Shown piece by piece: positions 37,301-44,690 of a stretch of DNA of 50,338 nucleotides. How positions within the stretch are numbered: position 1 is the stretch's first letter; the number at the start of each line of letters is the position of its first letter. The stretch is from a bacterium (GTDB lineage Bacteria > Pseudomonadota > Alphaproteobacteria > Caulobacterales > Caulobacteraceae). The translations under genes and the position numbers were made by a program. Location: positions 1-50,338 of the forward strand of contig JAVBXP010000020.1 in the NCBI GenBank assembly GCA_030824495.1, written 5' to 3'. The notes under the pieces were generated by a model. The model was not told the origin of the DNA, ran no database searches, and saw only the letters and a program-made list of their open reading frames with translations.

Positions 37301-37516
37301 GGCGTGGTTCGCCGCGGCGCTCGCGTCCGGATCATCCGCGACGATATCGTGGTGTTGGAACTGGGCACCCTCAAGACCCTCAAGCGCTTCAAGGACGAGG
37401 TGGTCGAAGTCACCGCCGGCCAGGAGTGCGGGATGTTCTTCGAAGGCTTCCAGGACATCAAGGAAGGCGACGTCATCGAGTGCTTCAGCCTCGAAGAGGT
37501 CAAGCGCAGCCTCTAA
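34397..37516 (+). CDS. infB: translation initiation factor IF-2
   Basis: 1039 aa. GTPase that places initiator tRNA on the 30S subunit. The N-terminal 450 residues are low-complexity, Ala/Pro then Arg/Gly/Asp rich, far longer than in many bacteria but normal for Caulobacteraceae. The conserved part starts with the IF2-N domain (about 455-510, [20 protein letters not shown]). The G domain has G1 GHVDHGKTS (about 542-550), G3 DTPGH and G4 NKID. Two beta-barrel domains and IF2-C follow. ATG at 34397 after weak GCGAGCG. Ends in a strong terminator. Confidence 0.97.
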   Translation: MSDENDNGRAPGGRAPLTLKPRGAGSVSAGTVKQSFSHGRSKTVVVETKRQRTHNAPSGNLAAPSSAEKRAFTPPSSAPRSSGPSGDNSNLSAEEQRARQRAIELAREHQARQAAEQQAREERARAEADAAARAAAAAAAAAAAKPAEAPAPAPTPAPEAPSAPQAAAPEPAPAPAAPVAPVTPVAPAAPVVSAPAAPQAAAPQAPQAPQASTHQAPRTEGPRPSSGQTRTYEPSRERRDDRASTTTYRPERAPGRFENANFGQRAPRADGGGQQRPPARENDRPQGGDRGPRTDRPQGDRPQGDRPQGGGDRPRPSGEPVRYSALAPRPAPGRPGDRPGGPRPPRGGAPNAPPATPEVQRATRSAPRPGGETGRRPDDEEDTRRKTAASAPNKAISRVKGAAQRREGRLTIQAVAGDDEGAVERMRSLASVRRAREREREKRKGGGQEAARAAREVVIPDVITVAELANRMATRGVEIIKFLMRQGVMLKVNDVIDNDTAELVATEFGHTVRRVSESDVEEGFIGEEDVDDHLLPRPPVVAVMGHVDHGKTSLLDALRSADVAGGERGGITQHIGAYQVRLESGQSVTFLDTPGHAAFSAMRARGADVTDIVILVVAADDGVMPQTIEAIHHAKASGAPIIVAINKIDKPGANPQKVINELLQHEIVVESLGGETQAIEVSALQKLGLDDLIEGILLQAEVMDLKANPDRIADGTVIEAKLDRGRGAVSTVLVKRGTLKRGDIVVAGSNFGRVRALLNERDEQLDSAGPSVPVEILGLDGTPSPGEPFAVVENEARARELTEYRTRVKREKAGSPVSAGVTMADFMAKLQDKKISELPVIIKADVQGSAEAIVGSLAALGTDEVRARIILQGAGAISESDVMLAKGAGSPILGFNVRASKQAQALAEREGVEIRYYAIIYDLIDDIKGVLSGMLAPEQRETFLGNARVLQVFDITKVGRVAGCRVTDGVVRRGARVRIIRDDIVVLELGTLKTLKRFKDEVVEVTAGQECGMFFEGFQDIKEGDVIECFSLEEVKRSL
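35279..35323 (+). repeat. three 15-bp tandem units inside infB
   Basis: Units at 35279, 35294 and 35309, each encoding DRPQG, begin GATCG and differ at one to five positions. Part of a wider Arg/Gly/Asp-rich linker. Such runs vary in copy number between strains. Confidence 0.8.
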
Positions 37517-37542
37517 GGCTCGCTATTCTCCAGATCGAAAGA

Positions 37543-37575
37543 GCCCTCCGGGAGACCGGGGGGCTTTTTCTTTTT
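37543..37575 (+). terminator. terminator after infB
   Basis: GCCCTCCGG (37543-37551), loop GAGA, CCGGGGGGC (37556-37564) with one G-U pair, then TTTTTCTTTTT. Strongest intrinsic terminator in the window; it ends the rimP-infB operon and separates it from the inserted lipocalin gene. Confidence 0.92.
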
Positions 37576-37630
37576 CGGAGCCAAATCGAGGCTCGGTCAT
37601 TTGGGTCTGGAGCTTAGTCGGAGGTGGTCC

Positions 37631-38167
37631 ATGCGTGTTCTGATCGTCGCACTTTTCGTTGTTGGCCTGGCGGGCTGCGCCGCGGGTCCTCGAGGCAATT
37701 CGGCGGTGCCCGCGCCGGCCAAGAGCGTGGATCTGCAACGCTATAGCGGCCTCTGGTACGAGTTCGCCCGCTATGAGAACCGCTTCGAAGAAGGATGCGA
37801 GGGGGTGACGGCCGAGTATACGCCGCAGCCGGACGGGATGATCGCGGTGAAGAACAGTTGCCGGGAAGCCACCGTGGATGGCCCGCTAAAGGTGTCGAAC
37901 GGCAAGGCCAAGCCGGCTGGCGATCCTAAAGGCGCCAAGCTCAAGGTGTCGTTTTTCGGCCCCGCTCTCATGACCAACTACTGGGTGCTCGATCACGGTG
38001 ACGACTACGACTGGTCGATCGTGGGCGAGGGCTCTGGGCGCTATCTCTGGATCCTGACCCGCGAGCCCCGGCCCTCGGCCGAACGGCGCGTTGAACTGAT
38101 CGCGCGCGCCAAGAGCCTGGGGTACGACACAGACATGCTTCGCTACACGGAACAGCCTGCCCGATGA
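37631..38167 (+). CDS. bacterial lipocalin (Blc-type) lipoprotein
   Basis: 178 aa from ATG 37631, with CGGAGG about six nt upstream. Lipoprotein signal with lipobox LAGC (MRVLIVALFVVGLAGC), so Cys16 would be lipidated. The lipocalin GxW motif is in LQRYSGLWYEFARYENRFEE (about 37-56). Further Blc hallmarks are CEGVTAEYTPQPDG, TNYWVLDHGDDYDWSIVGEG and YLWILTREP. Binds lysophospholipids or fatty acids at the outer membrane in known members. Overlaps the next gene by ATGA; located in an insertion between infB and rbfA. Confidence 0.92.
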   Translation: MRVLIVALFVVGLAGCAAGPRGNSAVPAPAKSVDLQRYSGLWYEFARYENRFEEGCEGVTAEYTPQPDGMIAVKNSCREATVDGPLKVSNGKAKPAGDPKGAKLKVSFFGPALMTNYWVLDHGDDYDWSIVGEGSGRYLWILTREPRPSAERRVELIARAKSLGYDTDMLRYTEQPAR

Positions 38168-38670
38168 GATATCTGATCCTGGCCCTGGCCGCCCTGACCC
38201 TGTCGGCCTGCGCCACGGCGCAGCGCTATGACGCCGCCAACGACGTCCACGCCTTGTTGATCTCGATCCGTGACAACGACCAGGCGACGTTCGACGCCCA
38301 CGTCGATCGCCCGGCCCTGAAGCGCCAGATCGAAAGCCGGCTGATGGCCGAGACGACCAAGGCCAGTTCCAACGACAGCCTGGCGGCGCTTTCGGCGATC
38401 CTCGCCCCGGCGCTGGCCGACATCGCCGGCGAGGCGCTGGTTCAACCGCGCGTCTTCCGCTCGGTCGCGCAGTACTATGGCTATGACCCGGCGAGCCCCA
38501 TTCCCGGCCCTTTGATCATCGGCGGCCAGTTGAAGGCGATGGGCGAGGGTCAGGTCTGCGCGACGCGAAAGAAGGACGGTCCGTGCCTGCTGGTCTTTAC
38601 TGAGAGCGGCGGCACATGGCGGCTGTCGGGCTTTGACGGCGATCTTTCCATGCTGCGCACCAAGCGCTGA
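38164..38670 (+). CDS. DUF2939-type lipoprotein of unknown function
   Basis: 168 aa, start ATG 38164 overlapping the lipocalin stop by ATGA. Lipoprotein signal MRYLILALAALTLSAC (lipobox LSAC, Cys16). The mature part resembles DUF2939: AANDVHALLISIRDNDQATF then VDRPALKRQIESRLMAE (about 24-61), and ends with a small beta region GGTWRLSGFDGDLSML. Coupled translation with the lipocalin suggests joint function at the envelope. No enzymatic motif. Confidence 0.75.
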   Translation: MRYLILALAALTLSACATAQRYDAANDVHALLISIRDNDQATFDAHVDRPALKRQIESRLMAETTKASSNDSLAALSAILAPALADIAGEALVQPRVFRSVAQYYGYDPASPIPGPLIIGGQLKAMGEGQVCATRKKDGPCLLVFTESGGTWRLSGFDGDLSMLRTKR

Positions 38671-38711
38671 TCGGCCTAAGCTCCATCCCTACGACTTCCG
38701 GGGAGGGAGCG

Positions 38712-39503
38712 ATGGGCTACGAAGCTGCACTTTCTGAGTATGAAGAAGCCGCGTTCAGCCACGGCGGCCGAACTCGAAAGGTATTCAAGCGTGGCTCGGG
38801 CCCCGCCGTCATCGTCATCCACGAGATGCCTGGCCTGCACCCCCTGGTCGTCCGGTTCGCCGACCGCGTCGCGGCCAGCGGCATGACCGCCTATTGCCCC
38901 AGCCTGTTCGGCGAGCCTGGCCGCCCGGTGTCCACCGGCTACGCGCTGCGCGAGATGATCGCCGGCATTTGCATCCGCCGGGAGTTCAATGTCTGGGCCA
39001 GCGACAAGTCGAGCCCCATCGTCGACTGGTTGAAAGCCCTGGCTCGCCAGGCCCACGCCGATTGCGGCGGCCATGGCGTCGGCGCTGTGGGCATGTGCTT
39101 CACCGGCGGGTTCGCCTTGGCCATGATGACCGAACTGTCCGTCGTGGCGCCGGTTCTGTCACAACCCTCCTTGCCGCTCGCCGGCAAGAACCAAAAGCGC
39201 GCCGCCGGCATCGGCGTCTCGGCCAAGGAGATCGCCTGTGTCCGCCAGCGGTTCGCTGACGAGGACCTCTCAATGATCGGCCTGCGGTTCAAGAGCGACG
39301 ACTTCGTGCCGGACGCCCGTTTCGAGACCTATCGGCGCGAGTTCGGCGAACGGTTCGAGGCGATCGAGCTGGAGGACGCCGACGCCGCGCCGGCGTCGAT
39401 GAAGCCCCATTCGGTGCTGACCCTGCACCTAAAGGAGGACGGCCCGACCAAGGCCGCCGAGCAACGGGTTCTGGCCTTCTTCCGGGAGCGGACCGGGGCC
39501 TGA
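38712..39503 (+). CDS. dienelactone hydrolase family protein
   Basis: 263 aa from ATG 38712, with GGGGAGGG upstream. Alpha/beta hydrolase with Cys nucleophile C129 in GAVGMCFTGGFAL (the DLH G-x-C-x-G-G pattern), E38 in IVIHEMPGLHP that hydrogen-bonds the Cys in DLH, an acid in RFKSDDFVPDARF and a His in MKPHSVLTLHL. The triad is therefore complete. Substrate unknown; no aromatic-degradation genes nearby, so a general esterase role is likely. Confidence 0.9.
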   Translation: MGYEAALSEYEEAAFSHGGRTRKVFKRGSGPAVIVIHEMPGLHPLVVRFADRVAASGMTAYCPSLFGEPGRPVSTGYALREMIAGICIRREFNVWASDKSSPIVDWLKALARQAHADCGGHGVGAVGMCFTGGFALAMMTELSVVAPVLSQPSLPLAGKNQKRAAGIGVSAKEIACVRQRFADEDLSMIGLRFKSDDFVPDARFETYRREFGERFEAIELEDADAAPASMKPHSVLTLHLKEDGPTKAAEQRVLAFFRERTGA

Positions 39504-39585
39504 GCGGGGTGGACTTTTCCAAGTCACGCGCCTAGAAGCCCGCGCTTCTCCTGAGCTGCCGCGTCCGAGCCGCGGGCCAGGTCCT

Positions 39586-40038
39586 ATGAAGGCCAAGTCC
39601 ATGAAACGTACTCCCCCCAAGGCCAAGAAGGCCCCAACGGGTCCGTCGCAACGCCAGCTTCGCGCAGGCGAACTGATGCGCCACGCCCTGGTCGAGATCC
39701 TCCGCGAGGAAGACTTCACCGACGAGGCTCTGGTCGGCGTCTCGGTGACGATCACCGAGGTCCGGATGAGCCCCGACCTGCGCCACGCCATGTGCTTCAT
39801 CGAGCCCCTGGGCGGCAAAAACGCCGAGGCCGTGGTCAAGGCGCTGACCCTGCACACCAAGTTCCTGCGCGGCCGGCTAGGCAGGTCGATCGACATGAAG
39901 TTCACGCCAGAACTGAAGTTCATGCACGACGAGACCTTCAACGAGGCGACCCGGATCGGCGCCCTGTTCGACAATCCCAAGGTGCGCCAGGACCTGACGC
40001 CGGACACCCCGTCCGACTCCTGGAAGGACGAGGACTGA
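39586..40038 (+). CDS. rbfA: 30S ribosome-binding factor RbfA
   Basis: 150 aa from ATG 39586; a second ATG at 39601 is possible. Binds the 30S subunit during 16S maturation and cold adaptation. KH-fold signature: [20 protein letters not shown] (about 23-42), [20 protein letters not shown] (about 51-70) and [20 protein letters not shown]. The stop overlaps truB by one base (TGATG), indicating coupling. Normally directly follows infB; here separated by three genes. Confidence 0.95.
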   Translation: MKAKSMKRTPPKAKKAPTGPSQRQLRAGELMRHALVEILREEDFTDEALVGVSVTITEVRMSPDLRHAMCFIEPLGGKNAEAVVKALTLHTKFLRGRLGRSIDMKFTPELKFMHDETFNEATRIGALFDNPKVRQDLTPDTPSDSWKDED

Positions 40039-40982
40039 TGGCGCGGCGCCGGAAGGGCGACGCGATCTCGGGCTGGATCTGCCTCGACAAGCCGTACGAT
40101 CTTGGATCCACCCATGCGGTCAGCCGCGTGCGCCGGCTGTTCAACGCCCAGAAGGCCGGCCATGCCGGCACGCTGGATCCACTGGCCACCGGCGTACTGC
40201 CGATCGCATTGGGCGAGGCGACCAAGACGGTCTCGTTCCTGGTCGACGCCGACAAGGCCTATCGCTTCACCATCGAGTGGGGCCGCACCACAGCCAGCTT
40301 CGACCGCGAAGGCGTGACGACGGCGACCTCCGACGTGCGGCCTAGCGTCGCCGAGGTCGAGGCGGTGCTGCCGGAGTTCGTTGGCGAAATTCAACAGATC
40401 CCGCCGATCTTCTCGGCCATCAAGGTCGATGGCGAGCGCGCCTACGATCTGGCCCGGGCCGGCGAGACGGTTGAGCTCAAACCCCGCGCGGTGACCATTC
40501 ATGCCGCGCGTGTGGTGTCGGCCCCGGACGCCGATCATGTCGAGATCGAGGTCGAATGCGGCAAGGGCACCTATGTCCGCGCCATCGTCCGCGACCTGGC
40601 CGAACGGCTCGGCGCCTGTGGACATGTCAGTGCTTTGCGGCGGACCCGGGTGGGGCCGTTCGACGAGGCGAAGGCGATAACGCTGGAATTACTTGAGGAA
40701 TTGGGCGATAAGGCCCGCTGCTTGGAGGCGCTGCTTCCGGTCGAGACCGCCCTGGACGACATCCCGGAGTTGGCCGTGACCACCGAAGATGCCTTCAAGT
40801 TGAAGCAGGGACGGCCGATCGTTCTCGTTCCCCGACAGGTGGAAGCGCTAAAGGCCCGGCTAACCCCCGGGACTCGAACCGTTTCAGCCATGGTGGACGG
40901 GATCGTGGTGGCGCTCTGCGAGATGCGTGCGGGCAAGCTCGAGCCTTCACGGGTCTTTCATCTGGAAAAGAGCGGAGACTGA
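40038..40982 (+). CDS. truB: tRNA pseudouridine-55 synthase TruB
   Basis: 314 aa from ATG 40038. Makes pseudouridine at U55 of the T arm. Catalytic Asp D47 in [20 protein letters not shown] (40-59). [18 protein letters not shown] and [20 protein letters not shown] fit TruB, as do [17 protein letters not shown] and the C-terminal extension. Ends three nt before rpsO. Confidence 0.97.
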   Translation: MARRRKGDAISGWICLDKPYDLGSTHAVSRVRRLFNAQKAGHAGTLDPLATGVLPIALGEATKTVSFLVDADKAYRFTIEWGRTTASFDREGVTTATSDVRPSVAEVEAVLPEFVGEIQQIPPIFSAIKVDGERAYDLARAGETVELKPRAVTIHAARVVSAPDADHVEIEVECGKGTYVRAIVRDLAERLGACGHVSALRRTRVGPFDEAKAITLELLEELGDKARCLEALLPVETALDDIPELAVTTEDAFKLKQGRPIVLVPRQVEALKARLTPGTRTVSAMVDGIVVALCEMRAGKLEPSRVFHLEKSGD

Positions 40983-40985
40983 CCG

Positions 40986-41255
40986 ATGTCGATTACTCTC
41001 GAGCGCAAAGCTGAGCTCATCAAGACCCACGGCCGTTCGGCCGGCGACACCGGAAGCGCTGAAGTGCAGGTGGCGATCTATTCTGAGCGGATCACCAACC
41101 TCACCGAGCACTTCAAGACCCACAAGAAAGACAACCACTCGCGTCGTGGCCTGCTGAAGCTGGTCTCCGCGCGTCGTTCGTTGCTCGATCACCTGAAGAA
41201 GTCCGATGAGGGCCGTTATCAGGCTCTGATCGAAAAGCTGGGCCTGCGCCGCTAG
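40986..41255 (+). CDS. rpsO: 30S ribosomal protein S15
   Basis: 89 aa. Binds the central domain of 16S rRNA early in assembly. Full-length match to S15 pattern: [20 protein letters not shown] (19-38), [19 protein letters not shown] and closing [13 protein letters not shown] in the truB end acts as ribosome site. Transcribed with rbfA-truB and followed by two hairpins before pnp, the classic rpsO-pnp arrangement. Confidence 0.99.
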   Translation: MSITLERKAELIKTHGRSAGDTGSAEVQVAIYSERITNLTEHFKTHKKDNHSRRGLLKLVSARRSLLDHLKKSDEGRYQALIEKLGLRR

Positions 41256-41291
41256 GACCGAAAGGTCAGCCCCCGGGAAACCGGGGGCTTT
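41256..41291 (+). terminator. tandem GAAA-loop hairpins after rpsO
   Basis: GACC-GAAA-GGTC (41256-41267) immediately followed by AGCCCCCGG-GAAA-CCGGGGGCT (41268-41289), both with GNRA tetraloops. Only a short TT follows, so it is probably a partial terminator that also protects the rpsO 3' end. Confidence 0.7.
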
Positions 41292-41313
41292 GCGTATCAG
41301 GCCTACACTACAG

Positions 41314-41441
41314 CGCCGCTCGCTCCGTAACAGGCCGGAGCGGCCAAGCGGCGATCCGGGCGACCCATGTCGGGTCGCTCGCTACACGCCGAGGGTTCCA
41401 AAGAAATCCTCACCCCCCGCCTGTTTGTCTGGAGAGGATTT
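41314..41441 (+). promoter_or_regulatory. structured pnp leader
   Basis: Three stems lie in the 248-nt gap: a 14-bp interrupted hairpin CGCCGCT-CGCTCCG / CGGAGCG-AGCGGCG (41314-41353), CGACCC / GGGTCG (41361-41377), and AAATCCTC / GAGGATTT (41404-41441). In other bacteria pnp mRNA leaders are cut by RNase III and then degraded by PNPase, giving autoregulation. A double-stranded leader here fits that. Confidence 0.6.
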
Positions 41442-41503
41442 CGGAAGTCCGACGCCCTGTCCGCCCCCGTTGGGAATACGCCCGCGGGATAGAAAGAAGC
41501 AAA

Positions 41504-43645
41504 ATGTTCGAAATTAAACGCAAGACCATCGAGTGGGGCGGCAAGACGCTGACCCTCGAAACCGGCCGCATGGCCCGTCAGGCTGACGGCGCTGTCCTGG
41601 CCACCTACGGCGAGACCATGGTTCTCGCCACCGCCGTCTTCGCCAAGAGCGCGAAGCCGGGCCAGGACTTCTTCCCCCTGACCGTGAACTACCAGGAGAA
41701 GTTCTACGCCGCGGGTAAGATCCCGGGCTCCTTCCCCCGTCGTGAGGGCGCGCCCTCGCAGAAAGAAACCCTGACCTCGCGCCTGATCGACCGTCCGATC
41801 CGCCCGCTGTTCGTCAAGGGCTTCAAGAACGAAGTCCAAGTGGTCTGCACCGTGCTGGCCCACGACCTGGAAAACGATCCGGACATCGTGGCCCTGGTGG
41901 CGGCCTCCGCCGCCCTGGTGATCTCAGGCGCCCCGTTCATGGGCCCGATCGGCGCCGCGCGCGTCGGCCTGGTCAACGGCGAATACGTCCTGAACCCGAC
42001 GTTGGATGAGATGAAGGAGTCCTCGATGGACCTCGTCGTCGCCTCGACCAACGACGCGGTGATGATGGTTGAATCGGAAATCCAGGAGCTCAGCGAAGAT
42101 GAGGTCCTGAAGGGCGTCATGTTCGCTCACGCCGGCATCCAGCCGGTGATCGACGCGATCATCGAACTGGCTGAGCACTCCGCCAAGGAGCCCTTCGAGT
42201 TCACCCCGGACGACACCGACGCCATCAAGGCCGAAGTGAAGAAGCTGATCGGCAAGGATCTGGCCTCGGCCTACAAGATCGTCGCCAAGGGCCAGCGTCA
42301 CGACGCCGTCTCCGCCGCCAAGGCGAAGGCGACCGAGAAGTTCGCCAAATCCGACACGAACCCGGCCGGCATCGACGCCGCGAAGCTGGGCGGCGTGTTC
42401 AAGGAACTGGAAGCTGACGTCGTTCGTCGCAACATCCTGGACACCGGCATCCGCATCGACGGCCGCACCGTCGACAAGGTTCGCCAGATCGTCTCGGAAG
42501 TGGGCGTCCTGCCCCGCGCCCACGGTTCGGCCCTGTTCACGCGCGGCGAAACCCAGGCCCTGGTCGTGGCCACCCTGGGCACCGGCGACGACGAACAGCT
42601 GATCGACGCTCTCGAAGGCAAGTACTACGAGAAGTTCATGCTGCACTATAACTTCCCCCCCTTCTCGGTCGGGGAAACGGGCCGCATGGGCGCGCCGGGC
42701 CGTCGCGAAGTCGGCCACGGCAAGCTGGCGTGGCGGGCGATCCGTCCGATGCTGCCGAAGCAGGAAGACTTCCCGTACACGATCCGTCTGGTCTCCGAGA
42801 TCTTCGAGTCCAACGGCTCGTCCTCGATGGCCTCGGTCTGCGGTTCCTCGCTCGCCCTGATGGACGCCGGCGTTCCCCTGAAGAAGCCGGTCTCCGGCAT
42901 CGCAATGGGCCTGATCCTGGAATCCGACGGCTTCGCGGTTCTGTCCGACATCCTGGGTGACGAAGATCACCTGGGCGACATGGACTTCAAGGTCGCCGGC
43001 ACCGAAGACGGCATCACCTCGCTTCAGATGGACATCAAGATCGCCGGTATCACCGAAGAGATCATGAAGCAGGCGCTCGCCCAAGCTAAGGACGGCCGCA
43101 AGCACATCCTCGGCGAAATGGCCAAGGCCATGGAAGCCCCGCGTCAGGAACTGGGCGAATTCGCCCCGAAGATCGAGACCATGAAGGTCCCGGTCGACAA
43201 GATCCGTGAAGTGATCGGTTCGGGCGGCAAGGTCATCCGCGAAATCGTGGAAAAGACCGGCGCCAAGGTCGACATCGAAGACGACGGCACGATCAAGGTT
43301 TCGGCCTCCGATCAGTCCAAGATCGATGCGGCCAAGGAGTGGATCAAGTCGATCGCTTCGGAGCCGGAACTGAACGCCATCTACACCGGCAAGGTCGTGA
43401 AGATCGTCGACTTCGGCGCCTTCGTGAACTTCTTCGGCGCCAAGGACGGCCTGGTCCACGTCTCGCAGATCTCCAACGAGCGCGTCGCCAAGGTCTCCGA
43501 CGTCCTGACCGAGGGCCAGACCGTGAAGGTCAAGCTCCTGGGCTTCGACGATCGCGGCAAGACCCGCCTTTCGATGAAGGTCGTCGACCAGGAAACTGGC
43601 GAAGACCTGTCGGGCAAGGCTTCGGCCGAGACCGAGGAAGCCTAG
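41504..43645 (+). CDS. pnp: polynucleotide phosphorylase
   Basis: 713 aa from ATG 41504 with GAAAGAAG upstream. Phosphorolytic 3'-5' exoribonuclease of the degradosome. First RNase PH domain (about 12-210), linker helical domain (about 240-310), second RNase PH domain (about 315-545) with [20 protein letters not shown] and [22 protein letters not shown] domain (about 560-620, [20 protein letters not shown]) and S1 domain (about 625-695, [20 protein letters not shown]). Complete. Confidence 0.99.
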   Translation: MFEIKRKTIEWGGKTLTLETGRMARQADGAVLATYGETMVLATAVFAKSAKPGQDFFPLTVNYQEKFYAAGKIPGSFPRREGAPSQKETLTSRLIDRPIRPLFVKGFKNEVQVVCTVLAHDLENDPDIVALVAASAALVISGAPFMGPIGAARVGLVNGEYVLNPTLDEMKESSMDLVVASTNDAVMMVESEIQELSEDEVLKGVMFAHAGIQPVIDAIIELAEHSAKEPFEFTPDDTDAIKAEVKKLIGKDLASAYKIVAKGQRHDAVSAAKAKATEKFAKSDTNPAGIDAAKLGGVFKELEADVVRRNILDTGIRIDGRTVDKVRQIVSEVGVLPRAHGSALFTRGETQALVVATLGTGDDEQLIDALEGKYYEKFMLHYNFPPFSVGETGRMGAPGRREVGHGKLAWRAIRPMLPKQEDFPYTIRLVSEIFESNGSSSMASVCGSSLALMDAGVPLKKPVSGIAMGLILESDGFAVLSDILGDEDHLGDMDFKVAGTEDGITSLQMDIKIAGITEEIMKQALAQAKDGRKHILGEMAKAMEAPRQELGEFAPKIETMKVPVDKIREVIGSGGKVIREIVEKTGAKVDIEDDGTIKVSASDQSKIDAAKEWIKSIASEPELNAIYTGKVVKIVDFGAFVNFFGAKDGLVHVSQISNERVAKVSDVLTEGQTVKVKLLGFDDRGKTRLSMKVVDQETGEDLSGKASAETEEA

Positions 43646-43673
43646 GCTTCCGCACCATCTAGGTGATCTGAGA

Positions 43674-43703
43674 GGGCGGCCGCAGCGATGCGGCCGCCCT
43701 TTT
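43674..43703 (+). terminator. terminator after pnp
   Basis: GGGCGGCCGC (43674-43683), loop AGCGAT, GCGGCCGCCC (43690-43699), a perfect 10-bp stem, then TTTT. Its last base touches the stop codon of the convergent minus-strand gene. Confidence 0.88.
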
Positions 43704-44017
43704 CATTGCCCCTTTCGAGCCGCCTCGATGTCCTCCGTCGATTGCTCCTCGATGGCGGTCATCTCGTTGCGCGCGCCCTCGGTGGCGAGGATCAGTTCAT
43801 CCAGCTTGGCCTGGAGCGCCATCGTATCGCGCCGGGCGTTGCGCTCGATGACCACCGCCATGACCACGGTGATGAGGGTGGCCCCGGCGTGCCAATCGAG
43901 CGTCTCGCGCTCGAACATCACCCAGGCGACGACGAACCCGACCATGGCCAGTAGGGCGGCCGGGTGGGTGAAGAGCCGGCCGGCGGTGTCGAGCAGGCGG
44001 TGGGGATGTGATGTCAT
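43703..44017 (-). CDS. short low-affinity iron permease family protein
   Basis: 104 aa with two hydrophobic helices (about 17-36 and 43-58) and the family-typical juxtamembrane run ERNARRDTMALQAKLDELIL (58-77), then an acidic helix ending EEQSTEDIEAARKGQ. The C-terminal pattern (NRD..ALQ.KLDEL) is that of the low-affinity iron permease family; true permeases are longer with more helices, so transport is doubtful. Divergent from the SRAP gene. Confidence 0.75.
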   Translation of the reverse strand: MTSHPHRLLDTAGRLFTHPAALLAMVGFVVAWVMFERETLDWHAGATLITVVMAVVIERNARRDTMALQAKLDELILATEGARNEMTAIEEQSTEDIEAARKGQ

Positions 44018-44081
44018 GGGCGCTTAACGGCCCAGTCCGTCGCGCGTTGCAGGCGGCCGCCGAACCGCTAGGCTGGCGACC

Positions 44082-44690
44082 ATGTGCAACGAGTTTCAGC
44101 GCCATAAATTGCTGACCGCCGCGATCGAGGAGTTCGACCGGCGCTCGCTGCCGCTGTTCAAGTGGCATGACGGGCTGATCCCCAATCTTGACGCCCAGCC
44201 CTCGATCAAGATCCGCGACAGCGCGGTGATCGTGCGGCTGGTGGATGGGGCCCTCAGCGGTTCGACCGCGACCTGGGCCTGGCCCGGTCCGCGCGGGGCG
44301 CCGGTGTTCAATTTCCGCTCCGAGGGCCGAGACTTCTCCCGCGCCGACCGGGTGCTGATCCTGGCCGATGGGTTCTTCGAATACACCGCGCCTCAGTCGC
44401 CCAAGGTGAAGTTGAAGGATCGCCATCTCTTCACCATGGCGGGGGAGGATTGGTTCTGGATCGCCGGCGTGGTCAGGGATGGCTGCTTCACGATGCTCAC
44501 GACGGTGCCCGGGCCTGACGTCGCGCCGTATCATGATCGCCAAGTCGTGACGCTGGGGTTGGAGGCCGGCATGGACTGGCTGGCCTTGTCGCGTCCGGAA
44601 GGCGAGTTGCTACGCCCCTCGCCGCCGGGAGCCTTGACCGTGCGGACCCTGCGCCAGGACGGGGTGGATCAGGCGGCATCGGCCGCTTAG
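44082..44690 (+). CDS. SRAP/HMCES-type abasic-site crosslinking protein
   Basis: 202 aa. Members of the SOS-response-associated peptidase family (YedK, HMCES) form a thiazolidine link with abasic sites in single-stranded DNA through Cys2 and autoprocess the start Met. C2 is present in MCNEF (usual MCGRF), the structural Asn in PVFNFRSEG (N77), the active Glu E100 in LADGFFEYTAP, and the catalytic His H151 in APYHDRQVV. Shorter than E. coli YedK. Its stop overlaps the kinase stop by 4 nt on the other strand. Confidence 0.88.
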   Translation: MCNEFQRHKLLTAAIEEFDRRSLPLFKWHDGLIPNLDAQPSIKIRDSAVIVRLVDGALSGSTATWAWPGPRGAPVFNFRSEGRDFSRADRVLILADGFFEYTAPQSPKVKLKDRHLFTMAGEDWFWIAGVVRDGCFTMLTTVPGPDVAPYHDRQVVTLGLEAGMDWLALSRPEGELLRPSPPGALTVRTLRQDGVDQAASAA

